A stretch of DNA of 64,000 nt from Candidatus Nitrospira kreftii (GCA_014058405.1 CP047423.1:3456501-3520500), one strand, 5' to 3'; shown: positions 55,715 through 64,000, counted from the stretch's first letter. Notes: generated from the sequence alone by a model not told the origin. Translations and numbers: made by a program.

Positions 55715-55720
55715 TGTCCG

Positions 55721-56734
55721 TCAGAGCTCCCTCCCCACAGCCTTAGCAATATTGCTGAGGTCGCCCATGAGCGCTTTGAACTTGGAAGGCTTAATCGACT
55801 CCTCACCATCGCACAATGCACACTCTGGATTCGAATGCACCTCAATCAAGAGACCATCGGCCCCGGCCGCCACGGCAGCTTTGGACATCGGAGCGACAAG
55901 ATCCCACTTCCCAGTGGCATGACTCGGGTCGACAATGACGGGCAGGTGCGAGAGGCTTTTCAGGGTGGGAATGGCCGCCAGATCAAGCGTGTTGCGATAC
56001 TGCGTTTCAAAGGTACGTATCCCTCGTTCACACAACATGACGTTCTGGTTGCCGCGCGACATGATGTACTCAGCGGACAAGAGAAACTCCTTGATGGTTG
56101 CCGACAGACCTCGCTTCAAGAGAACCGGCTTGTCATATGCCCCGACCTCCTTCAGAAGTTCGAAGTTCTGCATATTCCGGGCGCCGACCTGAATGATGTC
56201 CGCCTTCTCGAGAAAGAGCTCGATATCCCGAGTGTCCAAAATCTCGCTCACCACCGGCAATCCGGTCTGTTTCCTTGCTTCGACCAAATAATCAAGTCCT
56301 TCGCGACCCAAGCCTTGGAAGGAATACGGTGATGTTCGGGGCTTGTACGCTCCGCCTCGAAGAATCGTGGCTCCAGCGGCTTTCACTTCGTGGGCAATCC
56401 CCACCGTCAGCTCAAGACGCTCGACCGCGCAAGGCCCCGCCATGATGGCTAGTTTCTTACCTCCGATCTTGACTCCACCGACATCAATGATCGTCACATC
56501 TTTTTTAAACTCACGACTCACCAGTTTCCAGGGAGCGAGAATCGGCAGGACGCTTTCAACACCTGGAAGTGCCGTCAACGGTTGGTTATGCAGCACTCGA
56601 TCGTCGCCGATGACACCAATGATGGTTCGTTCTTGACCAGTGGAGATTTGAGATTTCAAGCCCAAATCGCGCAGCCGATCAATGATGTGATCGACCTCAC
56701 TTTCTGACGCTTCCGGTTTCAACACAATGATCAT
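55721..56734 (-). CDS. aroF: DAHP synthase AroF (type I beta)
   Basis: This 337-residue enzyme condenses PEP and erythrose-4-phosphate, the first step of the shikimate pathway. The N-terminal 75 residues form a ferredoxin-like regulatory domain (MIIVLKPEASESEVDHIIDR). The barrel has MAGPCAVERLELTVGIAHEVKAAGATILRGGAYKPRTSPYSFQGLG, with the Lys of GGAYKPRTSPYSF, and PVIVDPSHATGKWDLVAPMSKAAVAAGADGLLIEVH. The metal ligands Cys, His, Glu and Asp fit. The N-terminal domain suggests Tyr or Phe feedback control. It lies 18 bases after hisC. Confidence 0.95.
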   Translation of the reverse strand: MIIVLKPEASESEVDHIIDRLRDLGLKSQISTGQERTIIGVIGDDRVLHNQPLTALPGVESVLPILAPWKLVSREFKKDVTIIDVGGVKIGGKKLAIMAGPCAVERLELTVGIAHEVKAAGATILRGGAYKPRTSPYSFQGLGREGLDYLVEARKQTGLPVVSEILDTRDIELFLEKADIIQVGARNMQNFELLKEVGAYDKPVLLKRGLSATIKEFLLSAEYIMSRGNQNVMLCERGIRTFETQYRNTLDLAAIPTLKSLSHLPVIVDPSHATGKWDLVAPMSKAAVAAGADGLLIEVHSNPECALCDGEESIKPSKFKALMGDLSNIAKAVGREL

Positions 56735-56752
56735 AATTCCCTCACTATAGGC

Positions 56753-57838
56753 CTACCTTGCTCCATCTAAGACTCTCTTGAATGCCTGGAGGAAGGCGGT
56801 GTTTTCGTCGGACTGACCGATGGTGACGCGGATCATAGTTCCCTCGATATGCCGCACAATAATTCCCTCTCGCAACAGCGCGTCGAATACCGATCGACCA
56901 TCCCGCTTGGCATCAAAATAGAGAAAATTCGTCTCGCTCGGGATCGGAGTCATTCCCAATGCACGCAGTCCCTGTCCCAGCTGCTCCATGCCAGCTGCGT
57001 TGACCATCCGGCTCTTGGCCACATGATCATCATCCTCTAACGCCGCGAAAGCGGCTTTCTGGGCCACACTATTGGCGTTAAACGGAGGTCGGACTCGGTT
57101 TAGGAAGCCGATGATCTCCGAGGTGCTGACTCCATACCCAATTCGCAATCCTGCAAGTCCATAGATCTTGGAGAACGTTCGTAACACAATCGCGTTCCGC
57201 CCTTGCTTCACATATGCCATCGCATCGGGGAATTGAGGATTGCGAACATATTCAAAGTAGGCTTCATCGAATACGACAATGACATCCTCAGGCACTTGAG
57301 CCATAAGCCGATCGACGGCTTCTGCCGATACCATTGTTCCGGTGGGGTTATTGGGGTTACAGAGGAACAGCAATCGGGTTCGAGACGTAATAGCCCGTGC
57401 CATCGACTCAAGATCATGGGTCCAATTGACCAGGGGCACGACTATCGGCTTGCCATGGACGGCGGTCACTTCCATCTTGTAGATCACGAAGGTGTGATCG
57501 GCCATGATGGCTTCATCACCTGGAGTCAAGAACGTTTTGGCCAATAGGCCAAGAATCTCATCGGAACCATTTCCCAATATGACTTGGTCGCTAGTCACCT
57601 TCCATCGATCGGCAATCGCCTGACGTAGCTGAGTCGCCCCGCCGTCGGGATATCGATGCAATGTCGCTTGCACCCCACTTAGGGCGGCGATCGCTTTCGG
57701 TGAAGGTCCCAGCGGATTCTCATTGGATGCCAGCTTGATGACACGAGTGAGACTAAGTTCCCGTTGGAGTTCTTCGACGGGTTTACCGGGAACATACGGA
57801 CTGAGTGAACGGATATCTGGGTGGACGTGTAATCCCAT
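56753..57838 (-). CDS. hisC: Histidinol-phosphate/aromatic aminotransferase
   Basis: This 361-residue PLP enzyme belongs to aminotransferase fold I, HisC type. The N terminus shows VIKLASNENPLGPSPKA, then NPTGTMVSAEAVDR with the Asn for the cofactor, VVFDEAYFEYV, and the PLP-Lys in LRTFSKIYGLAGLRIGYGV. The name HisC follows sequence, but the position between pheA and aroF suggests that it also, or mainly, transaminates phenylpyruvate or 4-hydroxyphenylpyruvate. Many bacteria use HisC in both pathways. It starts two bases after pheA. Confidence 0.9.
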   Translation of the reverse strand: MGLHVHPDIRSLSPYVPGKPVEELQRELSLTRVIKLASNENPLGPSPKAIAALSGVQATLHRYPDGGATQLRQAIADRWKVTSDQVILGNGSDEILGLLAKTFLTPGDEAIMADHTFVIYKMEVTAVHGKPIVVPLVNWTHDLESMARAITSRTRLLFLCNPNNPTGTMVSAEAVDRLMAQVPEDVIVVFDEAYFEYVRNPQFPDAMAYVKQGRNAIVLRTFSKIYGLAGLRIGYGVSTSEIIGFLNRVRPPFNANSVAQKAAFAALEDDDHVAKSRMVNAAGMEQLGQGLRALGMTPIPSETNFLYFDAKRDGRSVFDALLREGIIVRHIEGTMIRVTIGQSDENTAFLQAFKRVLDGAR

Positions 57839-57840
57839 GG

Positions 57841-58917
57841 TCAGCTGTGAATGGCGTACGATCCTAAAATTTTCATGAAGAGACAGCGGCCCTTCACTTC
57901 TTCCACAGCTCTGCTGACCCGTTCTTCATTGATGTGGCCTTCGACATCAACAAAAAAGATATACTCCCACGCTTTTCGCTGGGAGGGCCGGGATTCAATT
58001 TTGGTCATGTTCAGTCCATGGGACGCAAAGGGGCGGAGTAGGTCATACAGGGCCCCCACTTTATCTTTCACGGATAACATCAACGATGTCTTATCCCTAC
58101 CAGTCCGCTCCGATGGCTTCTGCGACAAAATGAGGAAACGAGTAAAATTATTGGGATTATCTTCGATGCGGGACTTGATGACCTTGAGCCCATAGAGTTG
58201 ACCAGCTAATTCCGATGCTATGGCTGCCGACGCGGGTTCCTCGATACAAACCTCGGCCGCCCGGGCTGTACTGGCCACCTCAACAGCCGGAACATGCAGA
58301 AGATTTGTTTCAAGCCAGTTCCGACATTGCGCAAGGGCATGCGGATGGGAATAGATTTTCTTGACGTCTTCGATCAGGCCGGACTTTGACAAGAGATGAT
58401 GCGAAACTTCCTGAAGAATTTCCCCATAGATCAACAAGTTGGAATCGATAAACATGTCGAGCGTGTGATTTACTACGCCTTCCGTCGTGTTTTCAATCGG
58501 CACCACCCCAAAGTTGGCTCGCCCTCTCTCAACCTCGCTGAACACCTCTTTGATGCTGTGGACTGACACATATTGAACGGAAGATCCGAATTTCTGCATA
58601 CTGGCCATATGGGTAAAGGTCGCCCGCGGTCCCAAATAGGCCACCTTCTGTGGCGACTCCAGCGACAGAGACGCCGACATGATTTCTCGATACACGGACC
58701 GAATAGCCTCACTGGGAAACGGCCCAGTATTGTGCTTCGTCAATCGGTCGACGATTTCAGCCTCACGCCCCGCGGTGTGGAGATTAGCATCGGCATCTTT
58801 TTCTTTTTTAATCCTTCCAATCTCAATAACACTCTTCGACCGCTCGTTGAGTAGGCGAAGGATTTCATCATCGATCCTATCGATTTCCTTACGGTATTCC
58901 AGCATGTCTCCTGGCAT
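57841..58917 (-). CDS. pheA: Chorismate mutase/prephenate dehydratase PheA
   Basis: This fusion enzyme of about 358 residues converts chorismate to prephenate and then to phenylpyruvate. The chorismate mutase part is residues 5-90 (YRKEIDRIDDEILRLLNERSKSVIEIG, SEAIRSVYREIMSASLSLE). The dehydratase part (about 95-270) shows VAYLGPRATFTHMASM and VVPIENTTEGVVNHTLDMF. A C-terminal ACT domain (about 280-358, TSLMLSVKDKVGALYDLLRPF) with ESRPSQRKAWEYIFFVD binds Phe for feedback. The frame opens upstream at 58992, but the mutase homology and the promoter at 59000-59029 favour the ATG at 58917 or 58905. It begins the aromatic operon. Confidence 0.93.
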   Translation of the reverse strand: MPGDMLEYRKEIDRIDDEILRLLNERSKSVIEIGRIKKEKDADANLHTAGREAEIVDRLTKHNTGPFPSEAIRSVYREIMSASLSLESPQKVAYLGPRATFTHMASMQKFGSSVQYVSVHSIKEVFSEVERGRANFGVVPIENTTEGVVNHTLDMFIDSNLLIYGEILQEVSHHLLSKSGLIEDVKKIYSHPHALAQCRNWLETNLLHVPAVEVASTARAAEVCIEEPASAAIASELAGQLYGLKVIKSRIEDNPNNFTRFLILSQKPSERTGRDKTSLMLSVKDKVGALYDLLRPFASHGLNMTKIESRPSQRKAWEYIFFVDVEGHINEERVSRAVEEVKGRCLFMKILGSYAIHS

Positions 58918-58999
58918 GGTGAGCCTAGCCTCAGGAATTTTATCCGGGAGGACGACCTCACACCCGTGCGGGAATGGGGCCTGCGCAGACAAGTGGAGA

Positions 59000-59029
59000 A
59001 TTCTACAGGAACGATAGAAACTATTGCAA
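59000..59029 (-). promoter_or_regulatory. Possible promoter of the aromatic operon
   Basis: On the minus strand, TTGCAA (59024-59029) and TAGAAT (59000-59005) are 18 bases apart. The -10 box matches the consensus at five of six positions. The start of transcription would be near 58993, next to the first in-frame codon at 58992, so translation would begin at one of the internal ATG codons. No leader peptide rich in Phe or Tyr was seen, so attenuation is not supported. Confidence 0.4.
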
Positions 59030-59077
59030 GGATGACGCTGGAATATCAGGAGTTTTCCAAAGGCTGGAAATCTTCGT

Positions 59078-60082
59078 TTACATGAGAAATGGTGAGGACC
59101 GTTTGAAATGGTCGTATGCTAATCGGGTGACTTGGCGACCTCGACCAGTGCGATCCAGGAAGCCGGCCTGAATGAGATAGGGTTCGTATACATCTTCGAT
59201 CGTACCCTTATCTTCCTGAACCGCTGCTGCTAGGGATTCAACACCGACCGGTCCCCCGTTGAACTTCTCGATGATAGTCAGAAGAATCTTGCGATCCATG
59301 TCGTCAAACCCGGCTTCATCGATTCCTAACCAGGCCAACCCTTCTCGTGCAACCTGTTGAGTGATATGTCCGTCCGCCTTGATTTGGGCATAGTCTCTGA
59401 TGCGCTTGATAAGTCGATTGACAATCCGTGGTGTACCTCGTGCGCGGTGCGCGATTTCCGCTGCCCCGTCCCGGTCGATTCCGATACCGAGGACTCCGGC
59501 AGATCTGGTCACAATCACTTCCAACTCGGACGGCCCATAGAATTCAAGCCGATACACCAATCCAAATCGATCTCGCAGCGGAGAGGTAAGCGACCCAGCC
59601 CGCGTCGTGGCCCCCACCAGCGTAAACGGCGGAAGATCGAGCTTCACAGTCCTCGCGGCAGGACCTTGCCCGATGACCAGATCCAACTGAAAATCCTCCA
59701 TCGCTGGATACAGCGCTTCTTCCACGGAGGCGGGTAAACGATGAATCTCATCGATAAAGAGCACATCATGCGCTTGAAGATTGGTCAGAATCGCCGCGAC
59801 GTCGCCTGCATGAGCGAGAACCAACCCCGAGGTCGATCGCAGCGCCGCTCCCATCTCTTTGGCAATAATGTGGGCAATGGTCGTCTTTCCAAGGCCGGGT
59901 GGACCGTAAAAGATAGCGTGGTCGAGTGCTTCACGCCGTTGCTGAGCCGCTTCGATACAAATCCGGAGCGACTCCTTCATCTTCTCTTGGCCGACGTATT
60001 CGTCCAGCGTCTGAGGCCTGAGCACATTCTCCAGGCCTCGCTCTTCGTCCGTGGCGCGGCTGGTCACCAAACGGTCGGTCAT
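59078..60082 (-). CDS. ruvB: Holliday junction helicase RuvB
   Basis: This 334-residue hexameric ATPase drives branch migration with RuvA. Walker A is [17 protein letters not shown] (about 58-74), Walker [25 protein letters not shown], and sensor [26 protein letters not shown]. The C-terminal winged helix is [40 protein letters not shown]. It starts at ATG 60082, 16 bases after the Cys-rich gene that separates it from ruvA. ruvC is not in the window. Confidence 0.96.
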   Translation of the reverse strand: MTDRLVTSRATDEERGLENVLRPQTLDEYVGQEKMKESLRICIEAAQQRREALDHAIFYGPPGLGKTTIAHIIAKEMGAALRSTSGLVLAHAGDVAAILTNLQAHDVLFIDEIHRLPASVEEALYPAMEDFQLDLVIGQGPAARTVKLDLPPFTLVGATTRAGSLTSPLRDRFGLVYRLEFYGPSELEVIVTRSAGVLGIGIDRDGAAEIAHRARGTPRIVNRLIKRIRDYAQIKADGHITQQVAREGLAWLGIDEAGFDDMDRKILLTIIEKFNGGPVGVESLAAAVQEDKGTIEDVYEPYLIQAGFLDRTGRGRQVTRLAYDHFKRSSPFLM

Positions 60083-60098
60083 GATGCTATTCCCACGC

Positions 60099-60590
60099 TC
60101 ACTTGTTCTCCGGCGCCTGTTGATATTTGGGGGGAGGTGGCAGAGCCCCCTGGCCCGGTCTAGCCGTACTCCCGCAATCCGGAGGACAGGTTTTGTACCC
60201 TTGGGTCGGATCGGGTAAGTTCATTTCCATCTTGCGCAACTGACACTGACTCATCCGGCCTCCGTCGCTGCTTCCACAGCGCGCTGGAACCGAGGAATTG
60301 CCGATTTCGATATAGCCGTCTGGACACGTTCCACACACCCCCAGCATGTTTGCTCCTAGCGGTACACATTGTACGAGCGTTGGATCCTCGTCTTTGCAGA
60401 TCTCAGGGGACTGGGTCACACCGGTTGTCGCATACCCATCCGGGCACTTCCCACAGGTCATCCTGATGCTCTTGGGCTGCGGAGCTTCCTCTGCAATGCT
60501 GACTTGTGGACACGTGACAATGACCGTCGCTCCGATGGCCACAACGCACATGAAGCGCTTTGCCGCATTCCGGATATCGATTGGCATCAT
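60099..60590 (-). CDS. Cys-rich exported protein between ruvA and ruvB
   Basis: This 163-residue protein has an N-terminal signal (about 10-33, [21 protein letters not shown]) and a mature part rich in Cys, about 10 in 130 residues. Two similar units are seen, [12 protein letters not shown] and [12 protein letters not shown], each followed by a long loop with one or two further Cys, and a last [12 protein letters not shown]. The Cys probably form disulfides in the periplasm. The tail is Pro/Gly/Gln-rich. I recognise no family. The ATG at 60590 has GGGGGTGA ahead of it; a GTG at 60596 would overlap the ruvA stop. An exported protein inside the ruv group is unexpected and may be an insertion. 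Confidence 0.65.
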   Translation of the reverse strand: MMPIDIRNAAKRFMCVVAIGATVIVTCPQVSIAEEAPQPKSIRMTCGKCPDGYATTGVTQSPEICKDEDPTLVQCVPLGANMLGVCGTCPDGYIEIGNSSVPARCGSSDGGRMSQCQLRKMEMNLPDPTQGYKTCPPDCGSTARPGQGALPPPPKYQQAPENK

Positions 60591-60592
60591 GC

Positions 60593-61201
60593 TCACCCCC
60601 TTGCAAGTTCCTTGAGGCCTTCCCGAATGAGCTCTTTCAAAGCCAGGGAGCCTGTCGCGGCCTTCATCACTCGCTTCAAGGCTTCCTTGGCGTCCTGAGC
60701 GCGATAACCTAAGTTTATCAGAGCGGAAAGCGCATCCTCATAAGGCCCCTCCGCGTCAGACGTTTCCGCAGCGGAGGACCGGGGGTTCGTACCGTGAATT
60801 TTCTGAACCTTATCTTTCAGTTCCAGTGTAATGCGTCCAGCTGATTTCTTCCCGATACCAGGAACTGTGGCTAGCTTCTCGACGTCTTCCGTCTGGATGG
60901 CATGAACCAGGTCTATAATCGACAAGCTGGAGAGCACACTCAAGGCGAGCTTCGGACCGATGCCCGATACGCTGGTCAGCAACAAAAACGACTCCTTTTC
61001 ACTTTGCGAGAGAAAACCGAACAGCTGGATCGCATCTTCCCGGAGATGCGTATGAATATTCAGCGCGGTGACTTCGTCTACATTGGGTAGGGCGTAATAG
61101 GTGCTGAGGGGAATATGAACTTCGTACCCGACCCCCTGTACATCAAGCGTTAGGTGGGTGGGTGCCTTGAATGCCAACCGCCCCGTGAGAAAGGCGATCA
61201 T
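60593..61201 (-). CDS. ruvA: Holliday junction DNA-binding protein RuvA
   Basis: This 202-residue protein binds four-way junctions and positions RuvB. Domain I (OB) is MIAFLTGRLAFKAPTHLTLDVQGVGYEVHIPLSTY (residues 1-35). Domain II has two helix-hairpin-helix motifs (LLTSVSGIGPKLALSVLS and LATVPGIGKKSAGRITLELKD). Domain III (about 150-202) is EDALSALINLGYRAQDAKEALKRVM, which contacts RuvB. The start is ATG at 61201. It lies 48 bases after yebC and overlaps the Cys-rich gene's alternative start. Confidence 0.95.
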   Translation of the reverse strand: MIAFLTGRLAFKAPTHLTLDVQGVGYEVHIPLSTYYALPNVDEVTALNIHTHLREDAIQLFGFLSQSEKESFLLLTSVSGIGPKLALSVLSSLSIIDLVHAIQTEDVEKLATVPGIGKKSAGRITLELKDKVQKIHGTNPRSSAAETSDAEGPYEDALSALINLGYRAQDAKEALKRVMKAATGSLALKELIREGLKELARG

Positions 61202-61249
61202 GTCGTCTGGTTATCCGAGTGACATGACGATGTTCGTTGGCCGACCTCG

Positions 61250-62008
61250 CTATCCTGCTGCCGTCGCGGCCACTTTCTCCATGACTTCATCCGGAATATC
61301 GAAATTCGCATGAACCTTCTGCACATCGTCGTGCTCATCTAAGATTTCCATCAGCTTGAGCATTTGTTCAGCGGACTTTTCGTCCAGGCGGATCGTGTTC
61401 TGCGGAATGAAGGTGATCTCGGCCAGAGTTGTGTCGATATTGGCATCCACCAACGCTTTCTTGACCGCCTCAAAATCTTGTGGAGTCGTGAGGACCTCAT
61501 AACTTTTTTCACCGACCTTCACGTCCTCCGCCCCGGCATCGAGGGCCAACGAGAGAAGAGCATCTTCATCGACCTTCCCCTTTTCAATCGCGACAAGGCC
61601 CTTCTTCTGGAACTGCCAGGCGACGGCACCCGCTTCAGACATATTGCCGTGATTTTTCGTAAGGAGGCTGCGAATCTCCGCGACGGTCCGGTTCCGGTTA
61701 TCACTCGTAATCTCGAGAAGTACCGCAGTTCCTCCAGGACCATAGCCTTCCAAAGAAAATTCTTCATAGTTCACGCCAGGAAGCTCGCCCGTCCCACGCT
61801 GGACAGCTTTCTTCATCGTATCGCCCGGCATATTGGCTTCTTTGGCCTTAGCGATCGCAAGACGCAATCGGGGATTCCCATCGGGATCACCACCAGACCG
61901 AGCCGCGATGGTGAGCTCTCGGATGATTCGCGTGAAGATTTTCCCGCGCTTCGCGTCCTGGGCCCCTTTGTGCCGTTTGATCGTGGCCCAGTGACTATGT
62001 CCACCCAT
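61250..62008 (-). CDS. yebC: YebC/PmpR-family translation or transcription regulator
   Basis: This 252-residue protein starts with MGGHSHWATIKRHKGAQDAKRGK, the family signature. The middle has RLRLAIAKAKEANMPGDTMKKAVQRGTG, the acidic second domain GPGGTAVLLEITSDNRNRTVAEIRSLLTKNHG and the C-terminal FIPQNTIRLDEKSAEQMLKLMEILDEHDDVQKVHANFDI. YebC-type proteins bind DNA or relieve ribosome stalling, and recent work favours a role in translation of Pro-rich stretches. The yebC-ruvA-ruvB order is widely conserved, although ruvC is often between. It is the first gene of this minus-strand group. Confidence 0.95.
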   Translation of the reverse strand: MGGHSHWATIKRHKGAQDAKRGKIFTRIIRELTIAARSGGDPDGNPRLRLAIAKAKEANMPGDTMKKAVQRGTGELPGVNYEEFSLEGYGPGGTAVLLEITSDNRNRTVAEIRSLLTKNHGNMSEAGAVAWQFQKKGLVAIEKGKVDEDALLSLALDAGAEDVKVGEKSYEVLTTPQDFEAVKKALVDANIDTTLAEITFIPQNTIRLDEKSAEQMLKLMEILDEHDDVQKVHANFDIPDEVMEKVAATAAG

Positions 62009-62147
62009 GAGTTCCTCCTCTACCCCGCCGGAATTTCTAGGCTGGTTAGAGCTTTCTAGGCAAATAACGATAGCTGCAAGGGGTTAGAGGTAGCATAGGC
62101 TTCAGAAAGGTGTCAAATGAGATCCGGGCGTGGCTACGGACCATTTA

Positions 62148-62915
62148 TTATTCGGAATAGACGAGCAGGAGAAGTCCGAAGAGAATCACGGAACCAGCCC
62201 ATGCCACTTCGGCCCATTTCACCAATTGCTGTGACGCGCCGGGCATCCATGATGCCACTGCTTTTGAAAGGGCCGCACAGACCCCCACCGTTCCCAACAG
62301 TGCATGATGAAGTTCGATCTTCGCCATGGCAGGATGGTTCCCATGCGAGTGCACGAATAAGAGAAGGCTTCCGATGAGAACTAAGAAAACCAAAGGTGCT
62401 GCCCACACCGGGTGTCGAACTCGACCGGTTCGGCGAAGCGTCTCACATACGGAGATAGCCAACGCGAGAAGGCTATAGAGTTTGTGCTCAATGATTTCTA
62501 GATCATCTCCCCCAAATGTTTCCGCAAAGCTGAGCGAGCCGATCGGCCATGCGTCATGGTCGCTCCAGACAAACAGATAGACCCCTGTGATACCAAGCGC
62601 ACCAGGCAACAGGAAACGGGCCCAGATGAGTTGCGGGTACTGCAATGCAGTCGCTAATTCGGCAAGGCCAAATAGCAGGTCGCTGAGACCAGTGACGTGA
62701 TGGTTAAACTCTGAGTAGGCTATCCCTTCGGCTGATCCTTCCCAGCCTCCACTCCCCTCCATCCCATGCGCTTTATGCTTCATATCCGTCGGAAGAGAGG
62801 CTTGTTGATGGTCAGGGGCTGGTTCTGCACAAACAGCTGCAGGCCAGGCAAGGAGTACGCCCACAAGCAACAGAACAGACAGCAGAAGATTCCCCCACTT
62901 CATACTGGAACCCAT
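62148..62915 (-). CDS. Hypothetical His-rich membrane protein
   Basis: This 255-residue protein has a signal-like helix at residues 6-29 and a His-rich exported stretch (about 30-75, with DHQQAS, MKHKAHGM and EFNHHVTGL). About five helices follow (near 78-92, 97-117, 140-160, 167-188 and 205-250). His residues recur at helix ends (HDAWPIG, EHKLYSL, FVHSHGNHPAMAKIELHHALLG), which suggests metal or haem binding, as in CopD-like or cytochrome-like membrane proteins. The family is not certain. It stands alone between yebC and the PCP_red gene, both on the same strand, and is followed by a spacer. The terminator 62937-62974 isolates it from the upstream gene. Confidence 0.6.
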   Translation of the reverse strand: MGSSMKWGNLLLSVLLLVGVLLAWPAAVCAEPAPDHQQASLPTDMKHKAHGMEGSGGWEGSAEGIAYSEFNHHVTGLSDLLFGLAELATALQYPQLIWARFLLPGALGITGVYLFVWSDHDAWPIGSLSFAETFGGDDLEIIEHKLYSLLALAISVCETLRRTGRVRHPVWAAPLVFLVLIGSLLLFVHSHGNHPAMAKIELHHALLGTVGVCAALSKAVASWMPGASQQLVKWAEVAWAGSVILFGLLLLVYSE

Positions 62916-62936
62916 TTGCAGGACTACCTCAGATAG

Positions 62937-62974
62937 AAAAAAGGCCCATCCAGAAGGCCGGATGGGCCTTTTCC
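62937..62974 (-). terminator. Rho-independent terminator after the PCP_red gene
   Basis: The minus strand reads AAAAGGCCCATCC, an 8-base loop, then GGATGGGCC followed by TTTTTT. The stem of at least 11 bp (AAGGCCCATCC/GGATGGGCCTT, 62941-62971) with a T-run is a classic terminator for the gene ending at 63000. On the plus strand there is only a short TTTT. Confidence 0.85.
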
Positions 62975-62999
62975 AATTGTCGACGCTATAACCGTTCGC

Positions 63000-63728
63000 T
63001 TACATGAACTTCATGAACTTGTCTTTGGCCTCATCCATGACTTGCGCCGTGATGGTCGACACCCCACGTTCCTTGGCCATCCGCTCCACCTCTTTGCGAG
63101 CCATCGGGCGGATGAAATCAGGGATATTTTCAAGCCGTTGTTCTGCCTCCCGCGACCACGTCATACCCTCGGGCGAATAGTTCTTGGAATCGTCCATTAC
63201 TTGCAGCGTGATCGTGTTGAATCCGCTATTACGCGCATAGGTTTCCACACTGCTTTGGACCATCGGTTTCACGAAAACCGGAAGGCGATCGAGTTTTTCC
63301 TTCGCGTCAGGCGTCCAGGTGAATTCCGATGCAGCAGAGCCACCGTTCGCGGGCTTACCGCTCGCCGTCAACCCCATCTCAGCGACCATGGCAGAGAATG
63401 GACACCCACTTGCTTTCTCGGGAGCCTTGGCAGGCGACACCGCCGTGGCAGCCACCGTTGGTGTAGGAGAACTCGGTTTCGGCGAGGCGGCAACTTGGCC
63501 ATTCTCCCCGAGTGCGCGCAACCCTTCCATGGACGTTTCCGGCGCGGACTTCGGGCTCAGCTTCAGCCCCAAGGAATTCATCATGTTGGTTTCGCCGGCA
63601 TTGGTCACCATCGAGAATTTCGCGCTACAGGACGGGCAGGCGAAAAAGACTCCAAGCGAACCTTCCTCCGGCTTCTCTACTTTCTCGAGGCTCATATATG
63701 TTTCGCAGTTCAAACAGACAAATTTCAT
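63000..63728 (-). CDS. Zinc-ribbon protein with two PCP_red domains
   Basis: This 242-residue protein has an N-terminal zinc ribbon with two CxxC pairs, Cys5-LN-Cys8 and, about 20 residues later, ACPSC, in the frame MKFVCLNCETYMSLEKVEKP...FFACPSCSAKF. A Pro/Ala/Ser-rich linker (about 60-120) follows; it contains KASGCPFSAMVAEMGL. Two PCP_red-like repeats then begin at WTPDAKEKLDRLPVFVKPM (about 139) and WSREAEQRLENIPDFIRPM (about 194), ending ITAQVMDEAKDKFMKFM. The ATG at 63728 has GAGGAG about six bases ahead, preferred to upstream codons. It is followed by a strong terminator, so it is monocistronic. Confidence 0.88.
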   Translation of the reverse strand: MKFVCLNCETYMSLEKVEKPEEGSLGVFFACPSCSAKFSMVTNAGETNMMNSLGLKLSPKSAPETSMEGLRALGENGQVAASPKPSSPTPTVAATAVSPAKAPEKASGCPFSAMVAEMGLTASGKPANGGSAASEFTWTPDAKEKLDRLPVFVKPMVQSSVETYARNSGFNTITLQVMDDSKNYSPEGMTWSREAEQRLENIPDFIRPMARKEVERMAKERGVSTITAQVMDEAKDKFMKFM

Positions 63729-64000
63729 AAAGACTCCTCTAGCAGTCACTCCGCAAGGGTTGGACGAAAGACTACGCTATCATATGGATTTTCAAGGAGT
63801 CAAACCGCTGGGAAGGCAAAAGGCACTGATGCCCCCTTATTCAAGTCCAGTGCTCACTGACCTCTCCCACACTTGCATCTGGGCCTTGCGGTGAGGCCTA
63901 ACGGTCCGCTATGCATCATCGAACCAATGCGATTACACTACATAATCTCGCGATGAATAGAATATGTTTTGCCCTTAAGTATGAGCGATGAGATCCTTCC
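63729..64000. other. Right end of the window, upstream region
   Basis: These 272 bases hold no gene that I can support. They are the upstream region of the zinc-ribbon/PCP_red gene. Several plus-strand frames run through but look like shadows of that gene or of nothing. The sequence after 63890 is AT-rich and could be a promoter region of a gene outside the window. Confidence 0.4.

Noticed and set aside
58918-59077. Possible attenuator upstream of pheA
   Set aside because: No Phe/Tyr-rich leader peptide and no terminator-antiterminator pair could be drawn.
63042-63860. Plus-strand frame of 272 codons opposite the zinc-ribbon/PCP_red gene
   Set aside because: It is a shadow of a gene with repeat homology and ribosome site.

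Overview
The window reads as chromosome of a Nitrospira-type bacterium (phylum Nitrospirota). This is inferred from gene content and no database was searched. The main pointers are four proteins carrying ten copies of a short domain that resembles the C-terminal domain of light-independent protochlorophyllide reductase, with no photosynthesis gene nearby; a Gram-negative envelope set (lolA, pal, a phosphate porin); and a pheA-hisC-aroF-tyrA-aroA-cmk-plsC-rpsA-sppA-ihfB block. There are about 65 protein genes, one tRNA (Arg, anticodon TCG), no rRNA, no CRISPR array and no intact insertion sequence.

Layout. 1-5 kb: end of a LuxR-type regulator, an unusual receiver-plus-phosphotransfer-helix protein, a UPF0114 membrane protein, a HerA-like ATPase whose coding sequence contains a palindromic repeat, and a DUF486 membrane protein. 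5-12.2 kb: a HEPN-domain protein, an imperfect palindromic element, a shortened uvrA, a GHKL ATPase gene, a decayed second copy of the uvrA 5' end, and ubiE. 12.2-18.2 kb: a B12-binding radical SAM protein, a universal-stress/PCP_red/rubredoxin fusion, a radical SAM/SPASM/PCP_red fusion and a CopD-like membrane protein. 18.3-22.3 kb (minus strand): a 2OG-Fe(II) oxygenase, lolA and ftsK. 22.3-30.4 kb (minus strand): phoU-pstB-pstA-pstC-pstS and a phosphate-selective porin. Both pstS and the porin are preceded by direct repeats of period 11 bp resembling Pho boxes. 30.4-34.6 kb: small envelope proteins, msrA, a PilZ protein, pal, two short genes and tRNA-Arg.

34.6-37.7 kb (minus strand): aroK-aroE-SDR-trmI. 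37.7-43.6 kb (plus strand): nfeD-slipin, a sigma-70 factor, lipB and a glutamate dehydrogenase. 43.6-48 kb: short hypothetical genes, a D,D-carboxypeptidase, a small zinc-ribbon protein and an FG-GAP repeat lipoprotein. 48-62 kb (minus strand): a four-repeat PCP_red protein, ihfB, sppA, rpsA, plsC, cmk, aroA, tyrA, aroF, hisC, pheA, ruvB, a Cys-rich exported protein, ruvA and yebC. 62-64 kb: a His-rich membrane protein, a terminator and a zinc-ribbon/PCP_red protein.

How the genes work together: aroF, aroE, aroK, aroA, tyrA, pheA and probably hisC give most of the shikimate, Tyr and Phe pathway. pstSCAB, phoU and the porin form a phosphate uptake regulon. ruvAB and uvrA serve DNA repair. lolA, pal, the PBP5-like enzyme and ftsK serve envelope and division. 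The least explained theme is the PCP_red family, fused to stress, redox and radical SAM modules.
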